Part shown: positions 1-6,420 of the stretch, one piece after another
Position numbering within the stretch: position 1 is the stretch's first letter
How the letters are laid out: each line of letters begins with the position of its first letter
Assembly (NCBI GenBank): GCA_016214425.1
Contig: JACRON010000075.1
Coordinates: 1-8,733 of the forward strand
DNA from: Nitrospirota bacterium
GTDB taxonomy: Bacteria > Nitrospirota > CAKKRA01 > 9FT-COMBO-42-15
Length of the DNA: 8,733 nt
Direction of reading: 5' to 3'
The notes under the pieces: model-generated
What the model was told of the DNA's origin: nothing
The model's input: the letters and a program-made list of their open reading frames with translations, nothing else
The model's database searches: none
Translations under genes and position numbers: made by a program

Positions 1-810
1 CAGGTCATACTAAAATTTGACTTAACAGAGGAGGAGGTTAAATTACAGAGCAGAATAGATGAATTAAAGACAACCTTCATTGACGCAGAAAAGAACCTGA
101 AAAGGCTAAAAGGGCTTTTTAATGACGGGATTATTTCACAGCAGGATTTAGATGCAGCACAAAAACTCTTTGATATCTCAAAAACGAATTATGATGCATC
201 AGTCAAGGAACTGTCAATTCTGCAGGGATATTCAATTATAAAGGCTCCCTTCAAAGGAGTAATCTCCAAAAAATTGGTTGAGGTTGGGGAGCTTGTTACA
301 GTCGGCGCTCCACTTATTGAAATAGTTGACCCTGACAGGCTCTATGTCTCTGCCACTATAGATGAGGTTGATGTTGCAAGGCTAAAGCTCGGCCAGCCGG
401 TAAATATTACACTTGATGCCTATCATGGTGAAATATTCAATGGAACCATATATAAAATCTCCCCAATTGTTGCCGGCCAGAAACAAGAGACGAGGACATT
501 TGAAATAAGGGTAGAATTTAAAGGAAAGAAACCTGTGTTAAAAACAGGTATGTCAGCAGATATTGAGGTGCTGACTGATATGCTCAGTAATGTTATCTTT
601 ATTCCTACACAGTCTATAATGGACAGGCAGGGGAAAAAGATGGTTTATATAATAAAGGATAACAAAGCATATTTAAAAGAAATAGAAATTGGCATATCCA
701 ACTGGAACTTTACTGAGATAAAAAATGGGCTTGCTGAAGGCGATTTGGTTATAATAGAGCCTGATGCAGAGGGATTAAAAAACAATGTGAAGGTAAACCC
801 TGTTAAATAA
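1..810 (+). CDS. MacA/HlyD-family periplasmic adaptor subunit (5'-truncated by window edge)
   Basis: The frame is open from base 1 to the TAA at 808-810, giving 269 visible residues; the true start, the signal or anchor segment and the first half of the lipoyl domain lie upstream. The TTG at 274 is internal and not a start. Visible in order are a charged helical stretch typical of the adaptor coiled-coil hairpin (about residues 8-75, including LFNDGIISQQDLDAA), the second lipoyl half-motif (about 78-103, IKAPFKGVISKK then VGELVTVGAPL), a beta-barrel domain (about 105-185) and a membrane-proximal domain ending in GLAEGDLVIIEP. Adaptors of this family sit in the periplasm and bridge an inner-membrane ABC or RND pump to a TolC-like outer-membrane channel. 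The ATPase and FtsX-type permease directly downstream point to the MacA type rather than an RND adaptor. The exported substrate cannot be deduced. Family assignment is firm; the macA name is an inference from context. Confidence 0.9.
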   Translation, partial: QVILKFDLTEEEVKLQSRIDELKTTFIDAEKNLKRLKGLFNDGIISQQDLDAAQKLFDISKTNYDASVKELSILQGYSIIKAPFKGVISKKLVEVGELVTVGAPLIEIVDPDRLYVSATIDEVDVARLKLGQPVNITLDAYHGEIFNGTIYKISPIVAGQKQETRTFEIRVEFKGKKPVLKTGMSADIEVLTDMLSNVIFIPTQSIMDRQGKKMVYIIKDNKAYLKEIEIGISNWNFTEIKNGLAEGDLVIIEPDAEGLKNNVKVNPVK

Positions 811-836
811 TGATTGGCGATTTAGCGTATTAAGGG

Positions 837-1529
837 ATGATAGTATTAAAGGATATTAAAAAAAGATATCAGATGGGAGACCAGTCCATAGATGCGCTAA
901 GAGGGGCATCCTTAGTCATTAAAGAAGGAGAATTCATATCTATAATGGGGCCATCTGGCTCTGGAAAGTCTACCTTAATGAATATCATAGGCTGCCTTGA
1001 CAGGCCTACCTCTGGCTCTTACAAGTTTGATAACAAAGAGGTGAGCCAGTTAAATGACGATGAACTTGCTTCAATCAGAAATGAAAAGATAGGCTTTATA
1101 TTCCAGTCATTTAATCTGCTTCCAAGATTCACTGCAATAAAAAATGTTGAACTTCCGCTTATTTACAGCAGGGTTTCATCAAATGAATGGCATAAAACGG
1201 CGCTTGATGCAATGAAGTCAGTCGGCCTTGAAAACAGGCTGAATCATAAGCCCAGCGAGCTTTCAGGAGGCCAGCAGCAGAGGGTTGCTATTGCAAGGGC
1301 ATTGGTAAACAATCCGAGCATTATCCTTGCTGATGAGCCAACAGGAAATCTTGACAGCAAATCAGGCGAGCAGATAATGAAGATACTTCAGGGTTTAAAC
1401 GAGGATAAGGGCGTTACAATAATCCTTGTTACCCATGAGCCAAATATTGCCCAGTTCTCAAAAAGGATAATCCATATAAAGGATGGCGCTGTTATTAAGG
1501 ATGAGAAGGTTACAAATAACAGGAAATGA
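837..1529 (+). CDS. ABC transporter ATP-binding protein, MacB/LolD family (split MacB ATPase)
   Basis: A complete 230-residue nucleotide-binding subunit that powers the adjacent permease at the cytoplasmic face of the inner membrane. All ABC motifs are intact: Walker A GPSGSGKST (38-46), Q-loop with Gln90 in FIFQSFNLLP, signature LSGGQQQ (142-148), Walker B and catalytic Glu in ILADEP (Glu167), D-loop NLD (171-173) and switch His200 in LVTHE. The FQSFNLLP stretch and overall length are characteristic of the MacB/LolD/FtsE group. The ATG at 837 is the earliest possible start, since an in-frame TAA lies two codons before it. The only purine-rich ribosome-binding candidate, AAGGG, directly abuts the ATG, so initiation may depend partly on translation of the adaptor gene 26 bp upstream. 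The 3' end overlaps the permease gene by ATGA. In E. coli, MacB carries this domain fused to the permease; here the two are separate proteins, as in many other bacteria. Confidence 0.95.
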   Translation: MIVLKDIKKRYQMGDQSIDALRGASLVIKEGEFISIMGPSGSGKSTLMNIIGCLDRPTSGSYKFDNKEVSQLNDDELASIRNEKIGFIFQSFNLLPRFTAIKNVELPLIYSRVSSNEWHKTALDAMKSVGLENRLNHKPSELSGGQQQRVAIARALVNNPSIILADEPTGNLDSKSGEQIMKILQGLNEDKGVTIILVTHEPNIAQFSKRIIHIKDGAVIKDEKVTNNRK

Positions 1530-2737
1530 ATATAAATGAAACATTCAAGGTTTCCCTTGAGGCACTTCTTGCCAATAAGATCCGCTCCAGCCTTACAATG
1601 CTTGGTGTAATAATAGGTGTTACTGCTGTTATTCTGCTTGTATCAGTTGGCGAAGGCGCAAGGCTCTATATTGAGACAGAGCTTACAGGACTCGGCTCTA
1701 ATCTCCTGATTGTAACACCAGGGAAGGTGGATACAAGAGGCAGTTTCAGGCCACATTCAGTCGGCGCTATCAGAAAACTTTCCTATGACGATGCGCTATT
1801 CATAAAAAGAAGGTCACAGTATCTAAAAGAGGCAGTGCCTGTTATTCTCGGAACCGCAAACCTAAAATATAAAAACCTGAGCAGGGATATCACAGTAATA
1901 GGTTTGACGCCTGAATATCTTCAACTCAGAATATTAAAGATTGAATCAGGTTCTTTTGTTACGCAGGTGGATGTAGATACAAAGAAAAAGGTTATTGTCC
2001 TTGGAAGAACAGCAAAAAGAGAGCTTTTTGGAAATGAGAATGCCCTCGGAAAATTGGTAACAGTTGGAGAATCAAGATATAGAGTAGTCGGCATAATGTC
2101 AAAAAAGGGTGTAAGCCTCGGATTTGATTTTGATGATGTTGTCTTTATACCTGTTACAAGCGCTGGCGAGCTTTTTGATACAGATAAATTGTTTGAGATA
2201 ATTACCTCTGTAAAAAATCCTGAAAACCTTGATAAGGCAATTGCAGAAATAAAAGAATTATTAATAAAGAGGCACAGCAATAAAGAGGACTTTACAATAA
2301 CAAGCCAGAGCGATATTCTATCAACAATGCAGACAATATTGACCATTATGACGGGCGTGCTTGCAGGGATTGCTGGAATATCATTGGTTGTCGGCGGCAT
2401 TGGCATAATGAACATAATGCTCGTATCAGTAAGGGAGAGGACAAGGGAAATCGGCATAAGAAAGGCAGTAGGCGCAAAGCATAAGGACATACTAATTCAA
2501 TTTCTGATTGAGTCCATAACATTAAGCGTTGTTGGCGGCATTATTGGAATAATTATTGGAGCTGGCTCTTCTGTTGTAATTCCATTTTTTCTTCCTTTTT
2601 ATCTTCCAACAGAGGTAACGCTCTGGTCAGTTCTTTTAGCCTTTTTCTTTTCCGCAGCAGTCGGCATCTTCTTTGGCATATACCCGGCACGCAAGGCCTC
2701 CCTCCTTGACCCGATTGAGTCATTGAGGTATGAGTAA
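1526..2737 (+). CDS. MacB/FtsX-type ABC transporter permease
   Basis: A 403-residue inner-membrane permease with the MacB layout minus the N-terminal ATPase. It has a first membrane helix at about 21-42 (TMLGVIIGVTAVILLVSVGEG, the usual MacB opening), a large periplasmic domain of about 230 residues (45-270), and three C-terminal helices at about 275-299, 327-352 and 365-388. The SVRERTREIGIRKAVGA stretch (301-317) after helix 2 is the FtsX-family cytoplasmic coupling region, and the protein ends LDPIESLRYE, also typical. The start overlaps the stop of the ATPase gene (ATGA at 1526-1529), indicating translational coupling and stoichiometric production; AGGA lies just before the ATG. With the upstream adaptor and ATPase it forms a MacAB-like exporter that in known members moves substrates from the periplasm outward using mechanical force. 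Substrate (macrolide, peptide, siderophore, lipoprotein or other) is not determinable, and annotation as a macrolide pump would be unjustified. Confidence 0.94.
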   Translation: MNINETFKVSLEALLANKIRSSLTMLGVIIGVTAVILLVSVGEGARLYIETELTGLGSNLLIVTPGKVDTRGSFRPHSVGAIRKLSYDDALFIKRRSQYLKEAVPVILGTANLKYKNLSRDITVIGLTPEYLQLRILKIESGSFVTQVDVDTKKKVIVLGRTAKRELFGNENALGKLVTVGESRYRVVGIMSKKGVSLGFDFDDVVFIPVTSAGELFDTDKLFEIITSVKNPENLDKAIAEIKELLIKRHSNKEDFTITSQSDILSTMQTILTIMTGVLAGIAGISLVVGGIGIMNIMLVSVRERTREIGIRKAVGAKHKDILIQFLIESITLSVVGGIIGIIIGAGSSVVIPFFLPFYLPTEVTLWSVLLAFFFSAAVGIFFGIYPARKASLLDPIESLRYE

Positions 2738-2757
2738 AAAAAGGCAAATAAAATTTC

Positions 2758-2787
2758 TTGACTTAATCTTATTTTTTAGATTATTAT
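2758..2787 (+). promoter_or_regulatory. Putative sigma70-type promoter upstream of the 81-residue membrane protein gene
   Basis: TTGACT (2758-2763, 5 of 6 consensus) and TATTAT (2782-2787, 5 of 6) are separated by 18 bp inside the longest intergenic gap of the window (2738-2795). A start of transcription 6-8 bp beyond the -10 box falls at about 2794-2795, immediately before the ATG at 2796, so the message would be leaderless or nearly so. The surrounding DNA is very AT-rich, which raises the chance of a random match. No transcript data support it. Confidence 0.4.
2764..2783. repeat. 6-bp inverted repeat in the promoter spacer
   Basis: TAATCT (2764-2769) and AGATTA (2778-2783) are perfect reverse complements around an 8-base T-rich loop. 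The repeat lies almost exactly between the putative -35 and -10 boxes, where a repressor or activator could bind. It is short and AT-rich, so it may be chance. It is unlikely to be an intrinsic terminator for the upstream operon: the stem has only one G-C pair, and the T run is in the loop rather than after the stem. Confidence 0.3.
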
Positions 2788-2795
2788 CATAGCTA

Positions 2796-3041
2796 ATGGA
2801 TACAATGGTCTTTTATATAGCTGCCTTTATATTAATCTTTGGAGGCATGTTTTTTGCCGGTAAATATATCAAAAAACTGCCATCTAATATTGTTAAGACA
2901 ATTAACTGGATAAGTTTCGGGATTGCTGTTATAAGCCTTATCTTAAAATATATAAAAGGCGATATATTATACTGGTACATATTTCTTGCCTCAATAATAA
3001 TATATTTTCTTTTTTACAATTACGATTCAAAGAAAGGCTGA
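2796..3041 (+). CDS. Small three-helix membrane protein, function unknown
   Basis: An 81-residue hydrophobic protein that I do not recognise. It shows three probable membrane helices: about 4-21 (MVFYIAAFILIFGGMFFA), 34-51 and 57-74, with a short Lys-rich loop KYIKKLPSN (23-31) after the first and a Lys-rich C-terminus. By the positive-inside rule the loop after helix 1 and the C-terminus would both be cytoplasmic. There is no signal-cleavage motif, cysteine pair or catalytic signature. ATG 2796 is the first possible start after an in-frame TAG at 2790-2792; a second ATG at 2805 would shorten it by three residues. No Shine-Dalgarno sequence is visible. It is on the same strand as the MacB-like permease (58 bp away) and the acyl-CoA dehydrogenase. 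It could be an accessory of either, but nothing in the sequence ties it to them. Continuous hydrophobic patterning and sense-strand position favour a real gene. Confidence 0.6.
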   Translation: MDTMVFYIAAFILIFGGMFFAGKYIKKLPSNIVKTINWISFGIAVISLILKYIKGDILYWYIFLASIIIYFLFYNYDSKKG

Positions 3042-3042
3042 G

Positions 3043-3048
3043 TATAAT
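3043..3048 (+). promoter_or_regulatory. Perfect -10 box (TATAAT) upstream of the acyl-CoA dehydrogenase gene
   Basis: A consensus TATAAT begins two bases after the stop of the 81-residue gene. No good -35 hexamer is found at 16-18 bp spacing: TTACGA at 3020-3025 matches only 3 of 6, and TTTACA at 3013-3018 is a better match but 24 bp away. Transcription would start near 3055, giving a leader of roughly 28 bases before ATG 3083. It may be an activator-dependent promoter or a chance match in AT-rich DNA. Confidence 0.35.
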
Positions 3049-3082
3049 TACCCGCTGCCGTGTGCAGCAAAAAAATCCGCCG

Positions 3083-4237
3083 ATGAATTTTGACCTTTCA
3101 CCTGAACAGGAGATGATAAGAAATACTGTAAGGGATTTTGTTGACAAAGAGGTCATCCCTGCTGCAAGGGAAAACGATTTAAAAGAAAGATTCCCAAAAG
3201 AACTCCTTCAAAAAATGGCGCCGTTAGGCTTTCTTGGCGGCCCAATTCCTGTTGAATACGGCGGCGCAGGTTTGGATTATATAAGCCATGCCATTATTAC
3301 AGAAGAGATTGGCAGAGGCTGTTCATCCCTACGCACAACATTATCTGTTCAGATTTCCCTTGTTGAGCTTACCATCCTTAAATGGGGGACTGAGGAGCAA
3401 AAGAAAAAATACCTTCCAAAATTATGCAAAGGCGAGATGCTCGGCTGTTTTGGCTTAACAGAGCCAGATGCTGGCTCTGACGCAGGGAATCAGTCCACTA
3501 CTGCTGTGTTAAAAGGCAGTGAATGGCTCATCAACGGCGCAAAGATATGGATATCAAATGGCACTGTCGCAGATATTGCCATTGTTTTTGCACAAACAGA
3601 TAAATCAAAAAAACATAAAGGCATTGCAGCATTTTTGATAGAAAAGGGGACAAAGGGTTTTACAGCAAATAAGATTACAGGAAAGCTTGGTCTTCGTTCT
3701 TCTGATACAGGTGAGCTTGTGTTTGAACAGTGCAGAGTAACTAAAGAGAATCTTTTAGGCGAGGTTGGTGACGGTTTTAAAATAGCCATGTATGCCCTGG
3801 ACAATGGCAGGTACAGTGTTGCAGCAGGAAGTGTAGGCATTATTCAGGGATGCCTTGATGCATGCGTAAAGTATGCAAAGCAGAGGCAGCAGTTTGGAAA
3901 GCCTATCGGAGGTTTTCAGTTGATTCAGGAAAAGATTGCAAAGATGGCAGTTGACTTGGATGCTGCAAGGCTTTTAGTTTACAGGGCAGGGCATTTAAAA
4001 AATAAAGGCATTAAGAATACAACAGAGACATCAATGGCAAAGCTTTATGCCTCAGAGGCAGCAGTAAATGCAGCATCAGAGGCAATACAGATTCATGGCG
4101 CTTATGGCTATTCTAATGAATATCCACTTGAGAGATATTACCGCGATGCAAAGGTTGCAACTATATACGAAGGGACATCAGAAATCCAGAAGCTGATTAT
4201 TGGTAGTAGTCTATTAGGCATAAAGGCATTTGTGTAA
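3083..4237 (+). CDS. Acyl-CoA dehydrogenase (glutaryl-CoA dehydrogenase-like branch possible)
   Basis: A 384-residue FAD enzyme that oxidises an acyl-CoA to the 2,3-enoyl-CoA, passing electrons normally to electron-transfer flavoprotein; cytoplasmic. Visible features are the N-terminal helical domain (MNFDLSPEQEMIRNTVRDF), signature 1 GLTEPDAGSDAGN (124-136), the flavin-contacting WISNG (156-160), the RQQFGKPIGGFQLIQ segment (268-282) and signature 2 with QIHGAYGYSNEYPLERYYRD (336-355). Glu363 in IYEGTSE is the expected catalytic base, as in the MCAD/SCAD/GCDH types. SSLRTTLSVQ (81-90) and the terminal IIGSSLLGIKAF resemble glutaryl-CoA dehydrogenase as I recall it, with Arg84 at the place of the substrate-carboxylate Arg; a dicarboxyl- or aryl/alicyclic-CoA substrate is therefore possible but unproven. 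The frame also opens from a GTG at 3062 (391 residues), but the family-typical beginning favours ATG 3083. Neither start has a clear Shine-Dalgarno sequence. No electron-transfer flavoprotein, CoA ligase or hydratase genes adjoin it. Confidence 0.93.
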   Translation: MNFDLSPEQEMIRNTVRDFVDKEVIPAARENDLKERFPKELLQKMAPLGFLGGPIPVEYGGAGLDYISHAIITEEIGRGCSSLRTTLSVQISLVELTILKWGTEEQKKKYLPKLCKGEMLGCFGLTEPDAGSDAGNQSTTAVLKGSEWLINGAKIWISNGTVADIAIVFAQTDKSKKHKGIAAFLIEKGTKGFTANKITGKLGLRSSDTGELVFEQCRVTKENLLGEVGDGFKIAMYALDNGRYSVAAGSVGIIQGCLDACVKYAKQRQQFGKPIGGFQLIQEKIAKMAVDLDAARLLVYRAGHLKNKGIKNTTETSMAKLYASEAAVNAASEAIQIHGAYGYSNEYPLERYYRDAKVATIYEGTSEIQKLIIGSSLLGIKAFV

Positions 4238-4251
4238 GGTTTAATTTTGAA

Positions 4252-4280
4252 TTGACTTTGTGCCTCATCAATGTTAATCT
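4252..4280 (+). promoter_or_regulatory. Putative promoter of the radical SAM gene
   Basis: TTGACT (4252-4257, 5 of 6 consensus) is followed after 17 bp by TAATCT (4275-4280). The latter keeps the most conserved -10 positions (first T, second A, last T) and is preceded by TGT, an extended -10 element. Predicted initiation falls at about 4286-4288, on the ATG at 4287, again suggesting a leaderless message. It lies in the 49-bp gap after the acyl-CoA dehydrogenase stop; no terminator hairpin is visible in that gap, so read-through from upstream is also possible. Confidence 0.35.
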
Positions 4281-4286
4281 ACTTTT

Positions 4287-5741
4287 ATGAAATATAATCA
4301 TGTCCTCGCATTAAATCCTTATTACAAAGACTCTACCTCTGCACTCGGGCTTTTCCCTCCCACTGGACTTGAATACATTGCAACAAGCATGAAAGACCTT
4401 GTGGAAAAAATTACCCTCATGGATTTGAGGCATGAAAAGGAATTACAGAATATAAATAATCTAAACGAGTTTATCAGGAAAGAGATTGACCTTATATGCA
4501 TCAGCATCACATGGAATTTTAATTTTAAAGAGATTTGCGAGCTTATCTGTAAATTGCCTGACGATATCCCTGTGGTTGTAGGCGGGCATAAGGCTACAGA
4601 AGATGTGGAATATATCTTCAACAAATGCCCCACTATTGATGTTATTATACGCGGCGAGGGTGATGAGACAATTAAGGAGATAGTGAAAGGCGTGCCGTAT
4701 AAGGATATACTCGGCATATCCTATAGAGAGAACGGCAAAATTGTTCATAATCAAAACAGACCCCTTTGTGATATCAACACTATTCCATTTCCGGACAGAA
4801 GCTTAAGAAAGAATAGCTATCAGTTGGCATTGCATGGCATCAATCTGACTAATTTGACCTTTGATACAATTCTTACTACAAGGGGCTGCCCTTACCAGTG
4901 CAAGTTTTGCACGATGAGTTTAAATCCCCTTGGACAGAAAAGGGAATATGCAGAGAGGTCTCTTGAATCAGTAATTGAAGAATTGAAAACCATTACTGCT
5001 GATGTAGTGCTCTTTTCTGATGATAATTTTTTTACCAATCCAAAAAGAAGCGAGAAGCTGTGCGACCTCATAATTGAAAACAACATAAAGAAGGCATTTG
5101 CTGTCCAGACAAGGATAGAGATTGCAAGACATCCTGTGCTCTTGGAAAAGGCAGAAAAGGCTGGTTTTAAGCTATTTTTAGTTGGCATAGAATCACCTCA
5201 TGACAGAATTTTAAAACAGCTTCAGAAGGGATTCACTCAGGATAAAATCAGGGAGGCATTCAATGTATTAAATAACTACAACTTTTACATTCACGGCTAT
5301 TTTATATACGGCAATATCAGCGAAACAGAAGATGAGATGGTCTATATCGCTGATTTTGCAAAGGAGCTGCATTTAGATACAATAAGCTTTCAGAAATTGA
5401 GGATAGACAAGTATTCGCCTTTAAAAGAAACAGTTGATAAGCTGCCGGGGTATTATTACGATAAGAATGGAGGAGCTCTCTATTCTGATAGGTTCAGCCC
5501 GAAAGACTTAAAGAGGGTGCGGAATAAGATTAAATCCCGTTTTTATGACTTTGAACAGATAAGGCATATAGTCAGCAAGGCATGGAGGATAGGGCTTATT
5601 AAAAAATCGGATTTAATCATGTTTTTCTTTTCCCTTCCTCTGCTCCTATTCAGGGTGCTCAAGAGAGAGGTCTTAAAGAAAGTAAGAAGCAAGGAGCCAG
5701 GTTTTGTAGTTAGGATATTCAGGTTTTATCAAACATCATAG
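4287..5741 (+). CDS. B12-binding-domain radical SAM protein, substrate unknown
   Basis: A 484-residue protein of the cobalamin-dependent radical SAM class (the group containing BchE, HpnJ/HpnP and many C-methylases). The N-terminal half is a B12-binding-like Rossmann domain (about 1-135) with ALNPYYKDST, GLEYIATSM, VVVGGHKATED (96-106) and VIIRGEGDET (119-128). The DxHxxG cobalamin-ligand motif is absent, as in many radical SAM relatives that bind cobalamin without a protein His ligand. The radical SAM core begins at TTRGCPYQCKFC, with Cys201, Cys205 and Cys208 as the CxxxCxxC ligands of the 4Fe-4S cluster, followed by LFSDDNFF (242-249), a common second-strand motif. The C-terminal part (about 375-484) is basic and has a hydrophobic stretch around 442-457 (DLIMFFFSLPLLLFRV), suggesting membrane association and perhaps a lipid-like substrate; that is inference. 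ATG 4287 follows an in-frame TAA at 4275, with no Shine-Dalgarno sequence. The nearest neighbours do not reveal a pathway, and it converges on lolD with a 7-bp gap. Confidence 0.92.
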   Translation: MKYNHVLALNPYYKDSTSALGLFPPTGLEYIATSMKDLVEKITLMDLRHEKELQNINNLNEFIRKEIDLICISITWNFNFKEICELICKLPDDIPVVVGGHKATEDVEYIFNKCPTIDVIIRGEGDETIKEIVKGVPYKDILGISYRENGKIVHNQNRPLCDINTIPFPDRSLRKNSYQLALHGINLTNLTFDTILTTRGCPYQCKFCTMSLNPLGQKREYAERSLESVIEELKTITADVVLFSDDNFFTNPKRSEKLCDLIIENNIKKAFAVQTRIEIARHPVLLEKAEKAGFKLFLVGIESPHDRILKQLQKGFTQDKIREAFNVLNNYNFYIHGYFIYGNISETEDEMVYIADFAKELHLDTISFQKLRIDKYSPLKETVDKLPGYYYDKNGGALYSDRFSPKDLKRVRNKIKSRFYDFEQIRHIVSKAWRIGLIKKSDLIMFFFSLPLLLFRVLKREVLKKVRSKEPGFVVRIFRFYQTS

Positions 5742-5748
5742 CGGAATT

Positions 5749-6420
5749 TTATGCAATCCTTCCATCCACCATCTTAACAATTCTGTCTGCCTTTGAGGCA
5801 AGTTTTTCATTGTGGGTTACAAGGACAAATGTTGTTCCTTTTGCCTTGTTTATTTCCTTGAGCAGCCTGTGTATCTCCTCACCTGTATGCGTGTCAAGGT
5901 TTCCTGTTGGCTCATCTGCCAAAACAAGTTCAGGTGATAGGACAAGCGCCCTTGCTATTGCAACCCTCTGCTGCTCACCGCCGGAGAGCTTTCCGGGCTT
6001 GTGATGGAGCCTTTTGCCGATTCCAACCTCTTCAAGTAATGCTTTAGCTTTTTTTTCTGCATCATTTTGTGAAAGACCGTTTATTAATGCAGGCATCATT
6101 GTATTTTCCAATGCAGTAAATTCAGGAAGCAGGTGATGGAACTGAAAAACAAAGCCGATGGTCTTATTTCTAAATATTGCAAGCTCATCGTTATTTAATT
6201 TGAATATATCCTTTTCATTAAAATATACCTTGCCTGATGTCGGTCTCTCCAATGTCCCAATGATATGAAGGAGGGTGCTTTTTCCAACACCAGATGCGCC
6301 AATGATGGCAAGTATCTCGCCTTTTTTAATCTCCAGGTCTACTCCCTTTAAAACCTCAAGGGTAACAGAGTCTATTTTAAAAGACCTTTGAAGGCCTTCA
6401 ATCTTTATCAATTTGCTCAT
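5749..6420 (-). CDS. lolD: LolD, ATPase of the lipoprotein-releasing ABC transporter
   Basis: A 223-residue ATPase that drives release of outer-membrane-destined lipoproteins from the inner membrane to the carrier LolA. All ABC motifs are present: Walker A GASGVGKST (41-49), a Q-loop FQFHHLLPEFTALEN that closely resembles the LolD signature known from E. coli, LSGGEQQRVAIARAL, Walker B LVLADEPTGNLD and switch His in LVTHNE. The FHHLLP stretch separates it from the MacB-type ATPase of this window, which has FNLLP. ATG at 6420-6418 overlaps the lolC stop by ATGA, indicating translational coupling with the permease. The TAA stop (5751-5749) lies 7 bp from the stop of the convergent radical SAM gene, with no visible terminator. 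In several deltaproteobacterial genomes an outer-membrane assembly gene follows lolD; here it is absent from that place. Confidence 0.95.
   Translation of the reverse strand: MSKLIKIEGLQRSFKIDSVTLEVLKGVDLEIKKGEILAIIGASGVGKSTLLHIIGTLERPTSGKVYFNEKDIFKLNNDELAIFRNKTIGFVFQFHHLLPEFTALENTMMPALINGLSQNDAEKKAKALLEEVGIGKRLHHKPGKLSGGEQQRVAIARALVLSPELVLADEPTGNLDTHTGEEIHRLLKEINKAKGTTFVLVTHNEKLASKADRIVKMVDGRIA

Noticed and set aside
1921..2490. 189-codon open frame on the - strand inside the MacB-type permease gene
   Set aside because: It lies wholly antisense to a clear permease gene, and its Ser/Ile/Pro-rich translation shows no domain. It is a codon-bias shadow.
2736..2783. Possible intrinsic terminator after the MacB-like permease gene
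   Set aside because: The only stem (TAATCT/AGATTA) is short and AT-rich, and the T run sits in the loop rather than after the stem, so it does not fit an intrinsic terminator.
2553..3156. Two - strand frames (64 and 72 codons) spanning the ends of the permease gene, the 81-residue gene and the start of the acyl-CoA dehydrogenase gene
   Set aside because: Their translations look like random antisense sequence, and each crosses gene boundaries without its own promoter or ribosome-binding signal.
3490..3840. 116-codon open frame on the - strand within the acyl-CoA dehydrogenase gene
   Set aside because: It is antisense to conserved catalytic regions and its translation has no recognisable motif.
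4322..5188. Three open frames of 97-131 codons on the - strand within the radical SAM gene
   Set aside because: They overlap one another's region in different frames, are antisense to a well-supported gene and lack any family motif.
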